Position numbers and translations under genes: made by a program
Assembly (NCBI GenBank): GCA_963665215.2
Contig: CAXXWW010000006.1
Location: 186,001 to 250,000 of the forward strand
Source: G963665215 sp963665215
GTDB lineage: Bacteria > Chloroflexota > Dehalococcoidia > Lucifugimonadales > CAUZJF01
DNA: 64,000 nucleotides
Direction of reading: 5' to 3'
In this document: one piece after another, positions 28,793-38,042 of the stretch
How positions within the stretch are numbered: the stretch's first letter is position 1
Layout: the number at the start of each line of letters is the position of its first letter
The notes under the pieces: model-generated
The model's database searches: none
The model's input: only the letters and a program-made list of their open reading frames with translations
What the model was told of the DNA's origin: nothing

Positions 28793-29232
28793 GCACCTAT
28801 GATATCAGATAGAGTACGTGACGTCAAGGGATAATCACCTATTATAATAGGATAAGTCCAGAAAACAACCCCTTTTTGCCCATTGTATATGCGTCGTACA
28901 CGCGCCCAGCCTTCATAGATCCGTTGCATTCGCCGTTGCGGCCCTGGTGGTAGACAGGCCAGAGACGCTGGTATCGGTGGCGCTCGACAGGTCCTCTCTT
29001 TGCCCGCCCATGGGCAGGCGCTCCGCAGGGCAAAATTCTTGCTGCGCTCGACATCCACAGCTCGAGACTCACCGGCCCTCGCGTTTCGGTCGCTAGAGTA
29101 ACAGACGCCCGCTTTTTTCGTCAACGCCTAACTATTTTTTCCAAACCTGATGCCGCTTCACTGCGAGATTCACAGCCGAGTCGAATCCGCCCGCTACAAT
29201 CTATGTGAGCGCAGCTCTTTAACATCTGCTGG
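28793..29232. other. Region between IS1595 and IS1380 copy 2, no recognised gene
   Basis: About 440 bases that must include the right end of IS1595. An AT-rich palindrome (CCTATTATAATAGG) sits near 28840. The rest holds short inverted repeats such as TGCCCGCCCATGGGCAGGCG. No frame resembles a known protein. Confidence 0.45.
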
Positions 29233-29237
29233 CTTAT

Positions 29238-30956
29238 CCCGAATCCACCGAAGGAGGGCGTCGGGTTAGCGTCCTGAGGCGGCAAGAAGGTGCTCCTGTG
29301 CTTCTGGGATAATGGTTTTGTAGCAAAAAAACGGCCCCGGAAAAGGAGCACCCAGTAGATGCTGCCACGCAACCACCCCGACCGGATCCAAATCACCTTC
29401 GACGACCGCCGCTTGGTGGCCAATGCCGGGCTGCTCCTTCCGGCCACCCTGGCGCGGCACCTCGGCCTGTCCGAACTCGTCCGGCAGCGCCTCGACCTGG
29501 GCGATGCCCCGGGGCGGGCGAACACGAGCGACAAGATGATGACGCTGGTGGCGTCTGCGCTGGCTGGGGGCGACTGCATTGACGACGCCGATGTGTTGCG
29601 CACCGGGGGGACGGCCTGCACCCTGGGCGGCACGGTCAAGGCGCCATCCACCCTGGGCACCTTCCTGCGCAGCTTCCGGTGGGGCCACGTCCGTCAACTC
29701 GACCGGGTGAGCCGCGAGTTGCTGGCCCGGGCTTGGCAGGCCGGGGCGGGACCCGGCGACGGGCCCCTGACCATTGACCTGGACTCCACCATCTGCGAGA
29801 CCTACGGACTGGCCAAGGAGGGCGCCCGCCACCACGGCTATACCGGCAAGCGGGGCTACCACCCGCTGCTGGCCATCGCCGCCGGCACCGGAGACGTGCT
29901 GATGTCCCGGCTGCGCGAGGGCCGGGCCAACACCGCCCGCGGCGCCGCCCACTTCCTGCGGGAGACGGTGGGACGGGTGCGCTACGCCGGGGCCAACGGA
30001 CGACTCACGCTACGGGCCGACAGCGGGTTCTACACTCATGGCGTGGTATCCGTCTGCCGCAAGATGGATGTCCGCTTCTCCATCACCATCCGCCAGCACA
30101 AAAGCCTGCACAATCTCATCGAGGCGATACCCGAAGATGCCTGGACGCCGATTCCTTACTGGATGGACGGCGCCGCCGATGTGGCCGAGACCACCTGCAC
30201 CCCCTTCCAGGCCGAGGCGGACGCCGCGCCGGTACGGCTCATCGTCCGGCGGGTGAAGCCCACGCCCGGTTCCCAACTGACCCTCTTCGCCAAATACAGC
30301 TATCATGGCTTCATCACCGACCGGGACGGGGAGTTGCTCGAACTGGAGGCTGACCATCGCCGCCACGCCGAGATCGAGAATGCCATACGCGACCTCAAGT
30401 ACGGCGTCGGGCTGAACCATCTCCCCTCGGGCCGCTTCGCCGCCAACGGCGCCTGGCTGGCCGTCCAGACGATGGCCCACAACCTGGCCCGCTGGACGGC
30501 GCGGATCGGTCTGGGAGAGCGGATAGCCACCACCAAGACCCTCCGGCGGCGGTTCTTCTCCCTGGCCGGACGGCTCACCCGCTCGGCACGCCGGTTGACC
30601 CTGCATCTTCCGGATCGCTGGCCTTGGGCTGAGAAGTTCAGCCGCGCCTTGGCCCGGCTGCGAGCCATTCCACTCCCGGCCTGACGGCACCGTCGGCGAC
30701 CGACCCACCCACCGGACAACCGAAGATCCCCGCAGACTCGTGCCAGCCCGGTCCGAGAGAGTTCCCTGCTGCGTATTCTCTCGCCATCCCGCGCATCGCA
30801 GCTCCCGCAGACGGCCATAGGGGCCCCTGTGCGGCGATGAAGACCGTCCGCCGACCTCCCTACCCCAAATGGAACCCAGGCTATTTCCCCTGTAGCTCCC
30901 TCACCCCCCTTCCGCTTTCCTCACGCCGTCCATCGGTGTCCTTCGGTGGATTCGGG
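29238..30956 (+). mobile_element. IS1380-family element, copy 2
   Basis: 1719 bases, same ends as copy 1, flanked by the duplication CTTAT (29233-29237, 30957-30961). It inserted in intergenic DNA upstream of the K+ uptake cluster. Confidence 0.96.
29359..30684 (+). CDS. IS1380-family transposase (copy 2)
   Basis: 441 residues, with all catalytic motifs of copy 1. Small differences from the other copies (LGLSELV, SQLTLFAK) show it is not byte-identical. Confidence 0.95.
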   Translation: MLPRNHPDRIQITFDDRRLVANAGLLLPATLARHLGLSELVRQRLDLGDAPGRANTSDKMMTLVASALAGGDCIDDADVLRTGGTACTLGGTVKAPSTLGTFLRSFRWGHVRQLDRVSRELLARAWQAGAGPGDGPLTIDLDSTICETYGLAKEGARHHGYTGKRGYHPLLAIAAGTGDVLMSRLREGRANTARGAAHFLRETVGRVRYAGANGRLTLRADSGFYTHGVVSVCRKMDVRFSITIRQHKSLHNLIEAIPEDAWTPIPYWMDGAADVAETTCTPFQAEADAAPVRLIVRRVKPTPGSQLTLFAKYSYHGFITDRDGELLELEADHRRHAEIENAIRDLKYGVGLNHLPSGRFAANGAWLAVQTMAHNLARWTARIGLGERIATTKTLRRRFFSLAGRLTRSARRLTLHLPDRWPWAEKFSRALARLRAIPLPA

Positions 30957-30993
30957 CTTATGCATACCGCTCATCGGGCCGGGGCATTTCCGA

Positions 30994-31024
30994 TTGACAA
31001 TGCGCGTCTGGCCCCCTGTAGTAT
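30994..31024 (+). promoter_or_regulatory. Possible promoter of the K+ uptake cluster
   Basis: TTGACA (30994-30999) and TAGTAT (31019-31024) with a 19-base spacer, somewhat long. It lies just after IS1380 copy 2, so the insertion spared it. Confidence 0.4.
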
Positions 31025-31210
31025 AGATGAGACCGGCAGCCGCGGCTCTCGCGGATGATGTTGCTGGTCGCCACCGCCCGCCGGCCGCTCTCACATGGGC
31101 CGCAGCGCTGGCACATAGAGAGCAACGACGGTAAAAGGGCAGAAAACGTGAGAGACCCTTGGAGCTCCAGACCGGCTGACCGGGTCGTCCGCCATCCTCG
31201 CCAGGAGCAG

Positions 31211-32578
31211 ATGAGCCCCGTGCGGGTTACCGTAACCTCGCGCCGGGTCCATTCTCGAGCGCTCTCATCCCCGTTGATACTCCTGTACGCTTTCGCGGTG
31301 CTGATAATGTTCGGCACTATACTCCTGCTAATGCCCTTTAGTCGGCATGGAGGGGGCTTTACACCATTCGTCGACGCGCTATTCACGGCCGCCTCCGCTG
31401 CCACCGTGACTGGACTGGTCACACAGGAAACCGCCACTTACTGGACCCGAACAGGTCAGGTATTTATCCTCGCCCTGATGTTTGTCGGCGGTCTCGGGAT
31501 GATGACTATAGCCGCGTTCCTGATTATCCTGCTCGGCCAGCGGGCCACGCTGGCCCAAAGAATTGTCGTGAGAGACAGCCTCCAGATCGACCAGCTAGGC
31601 GGCCTGGCAAGGATAGCCGTGCGGATCGTATTGGTGGCAGTGGCGATACAGCTGGTGGGATTCGCGGGTCTGCTAGCTCGATTCCTTTTCCTTTACCCTC
31701 CGGCTGAGGCTGTGTGGCAGGCCGTTTTCCACGCGGTTTCGGCCTTCAACAACGCGGGCTTCACGATGCTTCCGGACGGTAGCAGCGTGTCCGGGTTTCA
31801 GACAGACAGGGCGGTGCTGGGTATCATAGGGACACTGATCTTCCTCGGCGCCATAGGCTACTGGGTCATGCTCGACGTGGTCAAATTGCGACGGTTCTCG
31901 CTCTTGACCCTGAATACCAAGCTGGTCCTGGTCTTCACGGCCGCACTGACTATTTTTGGGATGCTATTCTTCTTTTTCTCCGAATACAGCAACCCGTCGA
32001 CTCTGGGCGAGCTGTCCACAGGTGACAAGGCTGTCGTCTCCATCTTCGAGTCCATCAGCGGCAGGACCGCAGGGTTCACAACAGTCAACTATGGGGAGAC
32101 GGAGCAACACACGAACTTCTTCTTCACCAGCCTAATGTTCACCGGGGGAGCCTCAGCTTCGGTGGCGGGCGGGATCAAAGTAAACACCCTCGCCGTCGTG
32201 CTGGTGGCATTGCTTTCGAACTTCAGGGGGAAAATGCGGGCAAACGCGTTTGGCAGAGAGATACCCCAGGCCCAGGTGCACCTGGCTATGACCCTTGGAG
32301 CGGTCGCGATCGCATACGTCTTCCTGGCTGCGCTGCTACTGACCTTCACCGAGAGGGGATTCACGTTCATCGACCTCCTCTTCGAGACGGTCTCGGCCGC
32401 CGGTACGGTCGGGCTGAGCACCGGGCTGACAGCCGAGCTGTCCCGCTGGGGACATCTCATTCTCATAGTGAGCATGTTCCTAGGCAGGGTGGGACCCCTA
32501 ACGCTGGCACTATTTATGGGCCAAAGGGGCGAAGCCGCCATTATCAGGTACGCGAGGGAGAGGGTGACCATAGGATAG
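31211..32578 (+). CDS. trkH: TrkH/KtrB-family K+ transporter subunit (membrane)
   Basis: 455 residues with about ten hydrophobic segments and the four P-loop filter motifs of the SKT superfamily: ATVTGLV, FNNAGFT, GRTAGFTTVN and AGTVGLSTGL. It forms the ion path through the inner membrane and is gated by the RCK protein encoded next. The ATG at 31211 follows AGGAG; a frame-open ATG at 31055 would add ~50 residues without membrane or family features. Three TrkA-type genes and a USP follow on the same strand. Confidence 0.93.
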   Translation: MSPVRVTVTSRRVHSRALSSPLILLYAFAVLIMFGTILLLMPFSRHGGGFTPFVDALFTAASAATVTGLVTQETATYWTRTGQVFILALMFVGGLGMMTIAAFLIILLGQRATLAQRIVVRDSLQIDQLGGLARIAVRIVLVAVAIQLVGFAGLLARFLFLYPPAEAVWQAVFHAVSAFNNAGFTMLPDGSSVSGFQTDRAVLGIIGTLIFLGAIGYWVMLDVVKLRRFSLLTLNTKLVLVFTAALTIFGMLFFFFSEYSNPSTLGELSTGDKAVVSIFESISGRTAGFTTVNYGETEQHTNFFFTSLMFTGGASASVAGGIKVNTLAVVLVALLSNFRGKMRANAFGREIPQAQVHLAMTLGAVAIAYVFLAALLLTFTERGFTFIDLLFETVSAAGTVGLSTGLTAELSRWGHLILIVSMFLGRVGPLTLALFMGQRGEAAIIRYARERVTIG

Positions 32579-32728
32579 GCGGCGGGACACTTCAGCGGCG
32601 AAAGAAGGGCATTGCCCTACACTGGTTAGTCCACTTGGATATCCTGTATAATTCGTGGCGAAGGAAAGAAGCACCGCGGGGAAAGCGTATATTTAGGACA
32701 TGCAGAGGTTTAGCCGAGAGCGATCACG

Positions 32729-33385
32729 ATGAAAAAACAGGTGGCGGTGATCGGAATTGGCCGGTTTGGATCGAGCGTGGCCCGGTCCCTGTACAACCTT
32801 GGACACGACGTCCTTGCGATTGATAACGAAGAAGAGCGGGTCCAGGCTGTAATGGGCCAGGTTACCCATCCCGTCACAGGAGACGGCACCAACGAGGCGG
32901 TGCTCAGGGAGCTCGGTATTCCCGATTACGACGCGGCTGTGGTGGCCGTTGGCTCCGATCTCGTCTCCAGCGTAATGACCTGCGTGCTGCTAAAGACCAT
33001 GGGAGTGCCGTATATCGTGGCGAGGGCTCACGATGAGATCCACGGGAACGCCCTGGAGCGCATCGGTGTCGACAAGGTGGTCCACGCCGAGTCCGAGATG
33101 GGGGTCCGGCTGGCGCACAACCTGTTCAACCCCGACCTGCAGGAATACCTGGAGCTGGCGCCCAACTACGGCTTTAGTCGGATGAGGGTCCAGAACGACT
33201 GGGTCGACAAGACGCTGAAGGAACTCGGGTTCTCCGGCCCACGTGGCAAGTACGGGCTCGCCGTGCTGGCCATCAGGAGGGGCAAAGATATCATATTGAA
33301 TCCCGACAACAACGACCGGCTCAGATCTGGAGACCTTCTAGTGATGGCCGGAAAGGATGAGCTTCTGGAGGGACTGGCATCGTAG
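32729..33385 (+). CDS. ktrA: KtrA/TrkA-type RCK regulatory subunit of K+ uptake
   Basis: 218 residues. The Rossmann RCK_N domain has VIGIGRFGSSVARSL and the Asp in LAIDNEEERV for the nucleotide ribose. A TrkA_C domain follows (KTLKELGF, GLAVLAIRRG, RSGDLLVMAGK). It should form a ring on the cytoplasmic face of the TrkH-type channel and gate it with ATP/ADP or NAD(H). A TATAAT at 32647-32652 in the 150-base gap could give it a separate promoter. Confidence 0.92.
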   Translation: MKKQVAVIGIGRFGSSVARSLYNLGHDVLAIDNEEERVQAVMGQVTHPVTGDGTNEAVLRELGIPDYDAAVVAVGSDLVSSVMTCVLLKTMGVPYIVARAHDEIHGNALERIGVDKVVHAESEMGVRLAHNLFNPDLQEYLELAPNYGFSRMRVQNDWVDKTLKELGFSGPRGKYGLAVLAIRRGKDIILNPDNNDRLRSGDLLVMAGKDELLEGLAS

Positions 33386-33497
33386 GTCTCATCGATTGGA
33401 GGGCCCGAACCGGCGACTCGTGAGCCAGCGATATCTAGAGTTACAATCAGCCGGTCCGGCTTGAAACGGCAGACGGTAATATTGGCCCAGTAGTCAG

Positions 33498-33986
33498 GTG
33501 CGATTGGCCTCCACACGTAAACCCAAACATACGGGTGTCTCATCAGTCCTTGTGGCCGTCGGAGGAGAGAAGTCCGACGATCCAGCGGTGAGGCTTGCCT
33601 GCCAGCTCCTGAACCCGCACAGGGGCAATCTGTACATCGTGTACGTCATCGAGGTCGAAAGGAGCCTCCCTATAGACGCCGAGATCGCGCCGGCCACGGC
33701 GAGGGGCGAAGAGGTCCTGAATGAGATGGAAGCCTTAGCAGAGCCGTACAAGTTGGAGACGGCGGCCGAGCTGCTTCAATCGCGCCGTACAGGGCTCGCG
33801 GTGGTGCAGGAGGCGGTCGACAAGCAGGTGGACGCGATCGTCCTCGGTGTCCCCTACAAGGAGGTGTACGGCTCCTTCTCGCTGGGAGACATGGTCCCAT
33901 ATGTCCTCAAGAACGCGCCGTGTCGAGTAATTCTGTCGCGCGACTCCATACCAGAGGTCTCCTCCGATAACGGCTACCGGCCCTGA
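33498..33986 (+). CDS. Universal stress protein (UspA) family protein
   Basis: 162 residues. SSVLVAVGGEKSDDPAVRLACQLL is the N-terminal strand and helix. The C-terminal VDAIVLGVPYKEVYGSFSLGDMVPYVLKNAPCRVILSR corresponds to the USP loop GxxxxGS(F)xxGS, here less canonical, so ATP binding is uncertain. The start is a GTG without a strong ribosome site. Its place between TrkA-type genes suggests a role in controlling K+ transport, as USP domains do in other transporters. Confidence 0.8.
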   Translation: MRLASTRKPKHTGVSSVLVAVGGEKSDDPAVRLACQLLNPHRGNLYIVYVIEVERSLPIDAEIAPATARGEEVLNEMEALAEPYKLETAAELLQSRRTGLAVVQEAVDKQVDAIVLGVPYKEVYGSFSLGDMVPYVLKNAPCRVILSRDSIPEVSSDNGYRP

Positions 33987-34010
33987 ACGTCACGTCTGCA
34001 TTCCAAGCAA

Positions 34011-34484
34011 ATGTCTCCTTTGCCGGGGAAGGATCGCGGGTCGCTCCAATTGAATCAAACACGGCCTGGGTCGGAACGCAAAATCATCATGGGGTGTGGT
34101 GGGCTGGGGGTTGCCGTGGCGACCTCACTCGCGGCGCAGGGACACGTCGTTCATATTATCGATCCCCAGGCCGATGCGTTTGAACCGCTGCCCCACGGTA
34201 AGATCGAGGATGGCCTCATCGTTCCGCTCGTCGGTGACGGCACACTCGAGGAGGACCTGCTCAGGGCATCCGTGCGAGACGCCAACGTATTCCTGGCCCT
34301 ATCCGGCACCGACACCGTTAACGCCCTGGGCGCGCAGATGGCGAAGCACCTCTACCGCGTCCCCACCGTGATTTGTCGCATTGATGACCCCACCATTCAG
34401 GGTATTTACGGCGGTCTGGGTATCGTGGCTATCAGCGCTACGGCACTCGTAGCTCAGATGGCATTGGAGAAAGCAGGCGCGTAG
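34011..34484 (+). CDS. TrkA_N-domain (RCK_N only) protein
   Basis: 157 residues, a single NAD-binding RCK_N domain: IIMGCGGLGVAVATSLAAQGHVVHIIDPQ, then LVGDGTLEEDLLRA and FLALSGTDTVNALGAQMAK. It lacks a TrkA_C domain, so it is half of a usual TrkA. Only five bases separate it from the next gene, a complete TrkA, and the two may pair in a mixed ring. Confidence 0.85.
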   Translation: MSPLPGKDRGSLQLNQTRPGSERKIIMGCGGLGVAVATSLAAQGHVVHIIDPQADAFEPLPHGKIEDGLIVPLVGDGTLEEDLLRASVRDANVFLALSGTDTVNALGAQMAKHLYRVPTVICRIDDPTIQGIYGGLGIVAISATALVAQMALEKAGA

Positions 34485-34489
34485 GTCCC

Positions 34490-35164
34490 ATGCACATTAT
34501 CATCGTCGGGGCAGGCAGGATCGGAAGCTCCCTGGCAAGATGGCTGGTCTCGGCGGGGCATGAGATCGCGGTCGTCGACCGGGACCGCTCCCGGTGTGCG
34601 GCCCTGGATGAGGCCCTGGGAAGTGTCACCGTAAGTGGCGACGGCACCGACGCCGGTGTGCTGTCTAAGGCCGGCCTCAATCGAGCGGACGTGCTTATTG
34701 CCACGACCCGCAAGGACGATGTTAACCTAGTCGCTTGTCAGCTGGCCAAACATCATTTCAAAGTGCCCAGGACCGTCTCGGTGGTGAACGTACGGGTTCA
34801 CGCCGAGCTATTCTCGATTTTGGGCATCGACCTGGCCATCGACGTCCCCGAGATCGTGCTTGGCCGGATTCAGGAGGCCCTATCCCACCCGGGGATAGTG
34901 CACCTGATGCCGGTGTCCGGCATAGACGGCAAGTCAGTGGTGTCCTTCAAGATCCCGGCCCGATTCGGCACGGAAGGGCGACCCATGAGGGACATATCAC
35001 TGCCCGACGGCGCCATGATACCGCTGGTCATAACGAGAGAAGGCGAGGCGACGATACCAAGCGAAAACACGCTTATCCGAGCGGGCGATGAGGTTGTAGC
35101 CGTGACTACGGCTCAGTTCGAGGAGGACCTGAGAGACCTTTTCACCGAGGAAAACGAAAAGTAA
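34490..35164 (+). CDS. trkA: TrkA-type K+ uptake regulator (RCK_N plus TrkA_C)
   Basis: 224 residues. IIIVGAGRIGSSLARWLVSAGHEIAVVDRD is the nucleotide fold, with VSGDGTDAGVLSKAGLNRADVLIATT; the TrkA_C part has GEATIPSENTLIRAGDEVVAVTT. It is the third RCK protein of the cluster and is followed directly by pheA (two bases between stop and ATG), so both are likely on one transcript. Confidence 0.9.
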   Translation: MHIIIVGAGRIGSSLARWLVSAGHEIAVVDRDRSRCAALDEALGSVTVSGDGTDAGVLSKAGLNRADVLIATTRKDDVNLVACQLAKHHFKVPRTVSVVNVRVHAELFSILGIDLAIDVPEIVLGRIQEALSHPGIVHLMPVSGIDGKSVVSFKIPARFGTEGRPMRDISLPDGAMIPLVITREGEATIPSENTLIRAGDEVVAVTTAQFEEDLRDLFTEENEK

Positions 35165-35166
35165 GG

Positions 35167-35997
35167 ATGTCCAAGCGCCTGGCATTCCTGGGTCCCGCGG
35201 GCACACACACCGAACAGGCCGGTCTGTTGTACGATCCAGAGGCAACGCTGCTGCCCTTCGCGCCGATTCCGGCCGTGGCCGCGGCTGTGGAGTCCGGCCT
35301 GGCGGATGAGTGCGTAGTGCCGATAGAAAACAGCCTGGAAGGGTCGGTAACCGATACTCTGGACCTGTTGGTCCACGATTCCACTCTCTCCATCCGCCAG
35401 GAGCTGGTCCTACCCATCAGCCACCACCTGGTGGCCAGCGAGGGAACCGGGAGCAGGGACATCAGAATAATCTACTCCCATCCGCACGCCCTGGCCCAAT
35501 GCCGATCGTACCTGGCAGAGCACTTCCCCGATTCCGAGTTAGTGGCATCATTGAGCACGGCGGCAGCGGTGCAGGAGATGATGAAGGGTGGCCTCGAGGC
35601 AGGGGCCATCGCGACTGAACGAGCGAGCGCCATCTATGGAGCGAAGGTACTCGCCAACGGGATCGAGGACAGTCCCAACAACCTAACCAGGTTTGTGGTC
35701 CTGGCTCCCACCGACCACGCGCCGACGGGCTCGGACAAGACCTCTGTCTGCTTCTCGTTTGACGAAGACGCCCCGGGAATACTGCACTCAGTGCTAGGCG
35801 AGATCGCGAGGCGGAAGATCAACCTGGCGAAGATAGAGTCACGTCCGACGAGAGAGAGTCTCGGCCGCTACATCTTCCTCGTCGACCTGGACGGCCACAG
35901 AGAGACTCCACTAATCAAGGAGGCGCTGGACAGCGTAAGAGGCCAGGTCTCCATGTTCAAGATCTTGGGGTCATACCCCAGATACAGCCGCCCGTGA
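35167..35997 (+). CDS. pheA: Prephenate dehydratase
   Basis: 276 residues. The dehydratase domain starts LAFLGPAGTHTEQAG and includes VVPIENSLEGSVTDTLDLL, YSHPHALAQCRSYL, ATERASAIYGAKVLANGIEDSPNNLTRF (TRF motif). A C-terminal ACT domain has INLAKIESRPTRESLGRYIFLVD, where ESRP is the Phe-binding feedback site. It converts prephenate to phenylpyruvate. Length is normal for the monofunctional enzyme, without a chorismate mutase domain. Its link to trkA by position seems incidental. Confidence 0.95.
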   Translation: MSKRLAFLGPAGTHTEQAGLLYDPEATLLPFAPIPAVAAAVESGLADECVVPIENSLEGSVTDTLDLLVHDSTLSIRQELVLPISHHLVASEGTGSRDIRIIYSHPHALAQCRSYLAEHFPDSELVASLSTAAAVQEMMKGGLEAGAIATERASAIYGAKVLANGIEDSPNNLTRFVVLAPTDHAPTGSDKTSVCFSFDEDAPGILHSVLGEIARRKINLAKIESRPTRESLGRYIFLVDLDGHRETPLIKEALDSVRGQVSMFKILGSYPRYSRP

Positions 35998-36097
35998 CTG
36001 GAGCGCCTGGAAGGTCCAGGAGCGGCCCCAACCAGCAGACTTCCCCGCTGGGGGGGTAGGCTGAGCCTCGCCCAAAATGCCCCTAGGGCAATGCAGG

Positions 36098-36448
36098 TTA
36101 CGCGTCCTCCTTGCTCCCCGCATCGCCTGCCTTCCCCGAGTTGGCCTCGGTCCCCGGCCCGCCGTCACTCTCGGGGGCGGCCGATACCCGCCGCCTCACG
36201 CGGGATGTCACGCGCTCAGCGACCGGCTCCACGCGCTCTCGCACAATGTCCACCGTCGGGCCGATCCGCTCCCGCACCTTGGCCGCCAGCTCTTCGGCCC
36301 GCGCCCGCAGGTCCTCGCTCTGTGCGAGGAGATCGGCGCGTGTCTCCGATCCAGGCTTCGGCGCCACCAGTATCCCCACTACCGCTCCGACAATCGCGCC
36401 GATCATAAATCCGGTTGCAAAAGTGCCACCATTGTCGTTATCAGCCAT
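36098..36448 (-). CDS. YtxH-family protein
   Basis: 116 residues: a Gly-rich membrane helix (FMIGAIVGAVVGILVAP), then the YtxH signature KPGSETRADL and a long charged amphipathic helix. A Ser/Gly/Glu tail follows. Such proteins are small, membrane-anchored and stress-linked; function unknown. It overlaps the upstream gene by eight bases. Confidence 0.85.
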   Translation of the reverse strand: MADNDNGGTFATGFMIGAIVGAVVGILVAPKPGSETRADLLAQSEDLRARAEELAAKVRERIGPTVDIVRERVEPVAERVTSRVRRRVSAAPESDGGPGTEANSGKAGDAGSKEDA

Positions 36449-36740
36449 CGCCCTCGCCTCCTTTCCGCTTCTTGCTCTTTGACCACCCTAAGACAAACGC
36501 AGCGAGCTTGCCTGCGCCAAAAGCCACGCCCGATCCCGCGGTGGCGGGGCCCACGATCCTACTCGATAGGGCCGCCGTGACCTTCTCTGCATCACTCAAC
36601 GCGCGCTTGGCCGAGTCGAGGACGGCCGAGACCTTCCAGAATACGACGACCAGCATGGCCATCGCCACCAGTAGTATCGAGATAATCGCCACATCCCGGA
36701 CCACCCCTATGATATCGGCGGCTTCGCTCAAGGCATTCAC
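36441..36740 (-). CDS. Small membrane protein in an operon with ytxH
   Basis: 99 residues with one N-terminal helix (VAIISILLVAMAMLVVVFW), a predicted coiled segment (LDSAKRALSDAEKV) and a basic end (SKSKKRKGG). Layout resembles DUF948-type partners of YtxH proteins, but I cannot assign it firmly. Confidence 0.7.
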   Translation of the reverse strand: MNALSEAADIIGVVRDVAIISILLVAMAMLVVVFWKVSAVLDSAKRALSDAEKVTAALSSRIVGPATAGSGVAFGAGKLAAFVLGWSKSKKRKGGEGDG

Positions 36741-37064
36741 TCTTCATAACGGGCTTAAAGTAATGGTAGCACGGAGGATGTGGCCCCGCAACCTGGAGTG
36801 AAATTGCCTGAAACCGCATTCACGGTTTAGTTGCCGACCAAGCCCTATCTGCGCGTCCTTCACGTGGGCCGTCAACCCACTCCCCATCAACGCCGCCGCG
36901 GCCGGGGAAAGGGGCATTGGGGAGCGCTTGGCGAACGGGTCCAGGAGCAGTGGCCGATGCGTCAGAGAGGTTAACACGGCTGGACGTTAACCGTCGGAGG
37001 CGGCGGCAGGCGCGCTCCGCACGCGGACGCTCAGGGAATTCGCCGGGCTGACCTGGGTACAGTA
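36741..37064. other. Intergenic region without a recognised gene
   Basis: About 320 bases between the YtxH pair and the MfnB-like gene, all on the minus strand. GC-rich with no supported frame; presumably carries the promoter of the YtxH pair, though no clear hexamers were seen. Confidence 0.4.
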
Positions 37065-38042
37065 CTACGGTTGGACCAGTATCCTTATCGAGCCGGCGGC
37101 GTCTTTGCGCTGGGTAATTATCTTGTGCCCGCCCTTCTCGGCCCACACGATGACGTCGTAGGTGTTCAACACATCCGGCATGATCACCTCGACGAAGGAG
37201 TCCTTGTCCCGGTCCACCTGCTCGGCGAGCGCGGCGAGGATGCTGGCGCAAGTCCTGCCGGTGCCATCGATGACAATCCACGCGCCTGAGGAGCCGTTCA
37301 CGGACTCTCGGGGCGCCGCGCGCACCACGACCTCACCGCTCTTGCGGCGCTCAAGCTGGCGCTTGAACTCCGCCACGGCCTCCCAGTGCACTCCATTGAC
37401 GCGTTCGCCCTTGGCGCAGACCGCGCCGCGGACCCCAACGATATCCGGATTAATGCGCGCCAGCTCGTCCAGATCGTCGATCCTCAGATGGCCGGAAAGG
37501 GCCGTGCTCAATCCCAGCTCCTTACCCTCAAACACCATCGCGCGCAACTCGGCCTCGGTCATGAAATCGAACAGGTTCCTCCCGTCCTTGGTCAGCGTGT
37601 CGATCAGAAATCCGTCGCACTCACCCTCTTTCGCCAGATCCACCATCCGATGAGGGTCCAGGCCCGCGTAGACAGGATTGTCGGCAAACAGGGAGCCTAT
37701 CAGCTTGGTCTCGAACCCCTGTAGCGCCTCCCGGGATGCGCGCAGGACCTCGACGGCGGCGGCGTACTCGGTGTTCATGAACCCCACTTTCACCGAGGTA
37801 GCTTTCATCACGCCCGCCGAATAGACCGCCATGGCCACCGTTCCCGCCTGGTTGGGCACGACTCCCAGCGTAACGCTGGCGTGATGCCCCGGCGGGACGG
37901 CCTCGCGCACCTCCTTGACCACCCCGGGCTTCGCGGAGCCGACGAGCGCCTCCTGCAGATTCTTGACATCTACAATATCGGCCCCACCCTTGAGCGCCTC
38001 AAGCGCCTCGGCCACGTTCTGCACGCTCACCATCAGAATCAT
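37065..38042 (-). CDS. MfnB-like (5-formylfuran-3-yl)methyl phosphate synthase with a C-terminal TusA-like extension
   Basis: 325 residues. The first ~235 match the DUF556/MfnB TIM barrel: MILMVSVQNVAEALEALKGG, GADIVDVKN with Lys27 at the family's Schiff-base position, SVTLGVVPNQAGTVA, and Lys85 in TSVKVGF. MfnB makes the furan precursor of methanofuran from two glyceraldehyde-3-phosphates in methanogens and methylotrophs. Residues ~250-325 (GAWIVIDGTGRTCASILAAL, GGHKIITQRKDAAG) look like a TusA-type fold; this is a weaker call. The ATGA overlap with the DapA-like gene upstream implies coupling. No other methanofuran gene is in view. Confidence 0.75.
   Translation of the reverse strand: MILMVSVQNVAEALEALKGGADIVDVKNLQEALVGSAKPGVVKEVREAVPPGHHASVTLGVVPNQAGTVAMAVYSAGVMKATSVKVGFMNTEYAAAVEVLRASREALQGFETKLIGSLFADNPVYAGLDPHRMVDLAKEGECDGFLIDTLTKDGRNLFDFMTEAELRAMVFEGKELGLSTALSGHLRIDDLDELARINPDIVGVRGAVCAKGERVNGVHWEAVAEFKRQLERRKSGEVVVRAAPRESVNGSSGAWIVIDGTGRTCASILAALAEQVDRDKDSFVEVIMPDVLNTYDVIVWAEKGGHKIITQRKDAAGSIRILVQP

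Noticed and set aside
33386..33497. tRNA-like sequence between ktrA and the USP gene
   Set aside because: GGCCCGAACCGGCGACTCGT looks tRNA-like, but no cloverleaf with acceptor pairing could be built.
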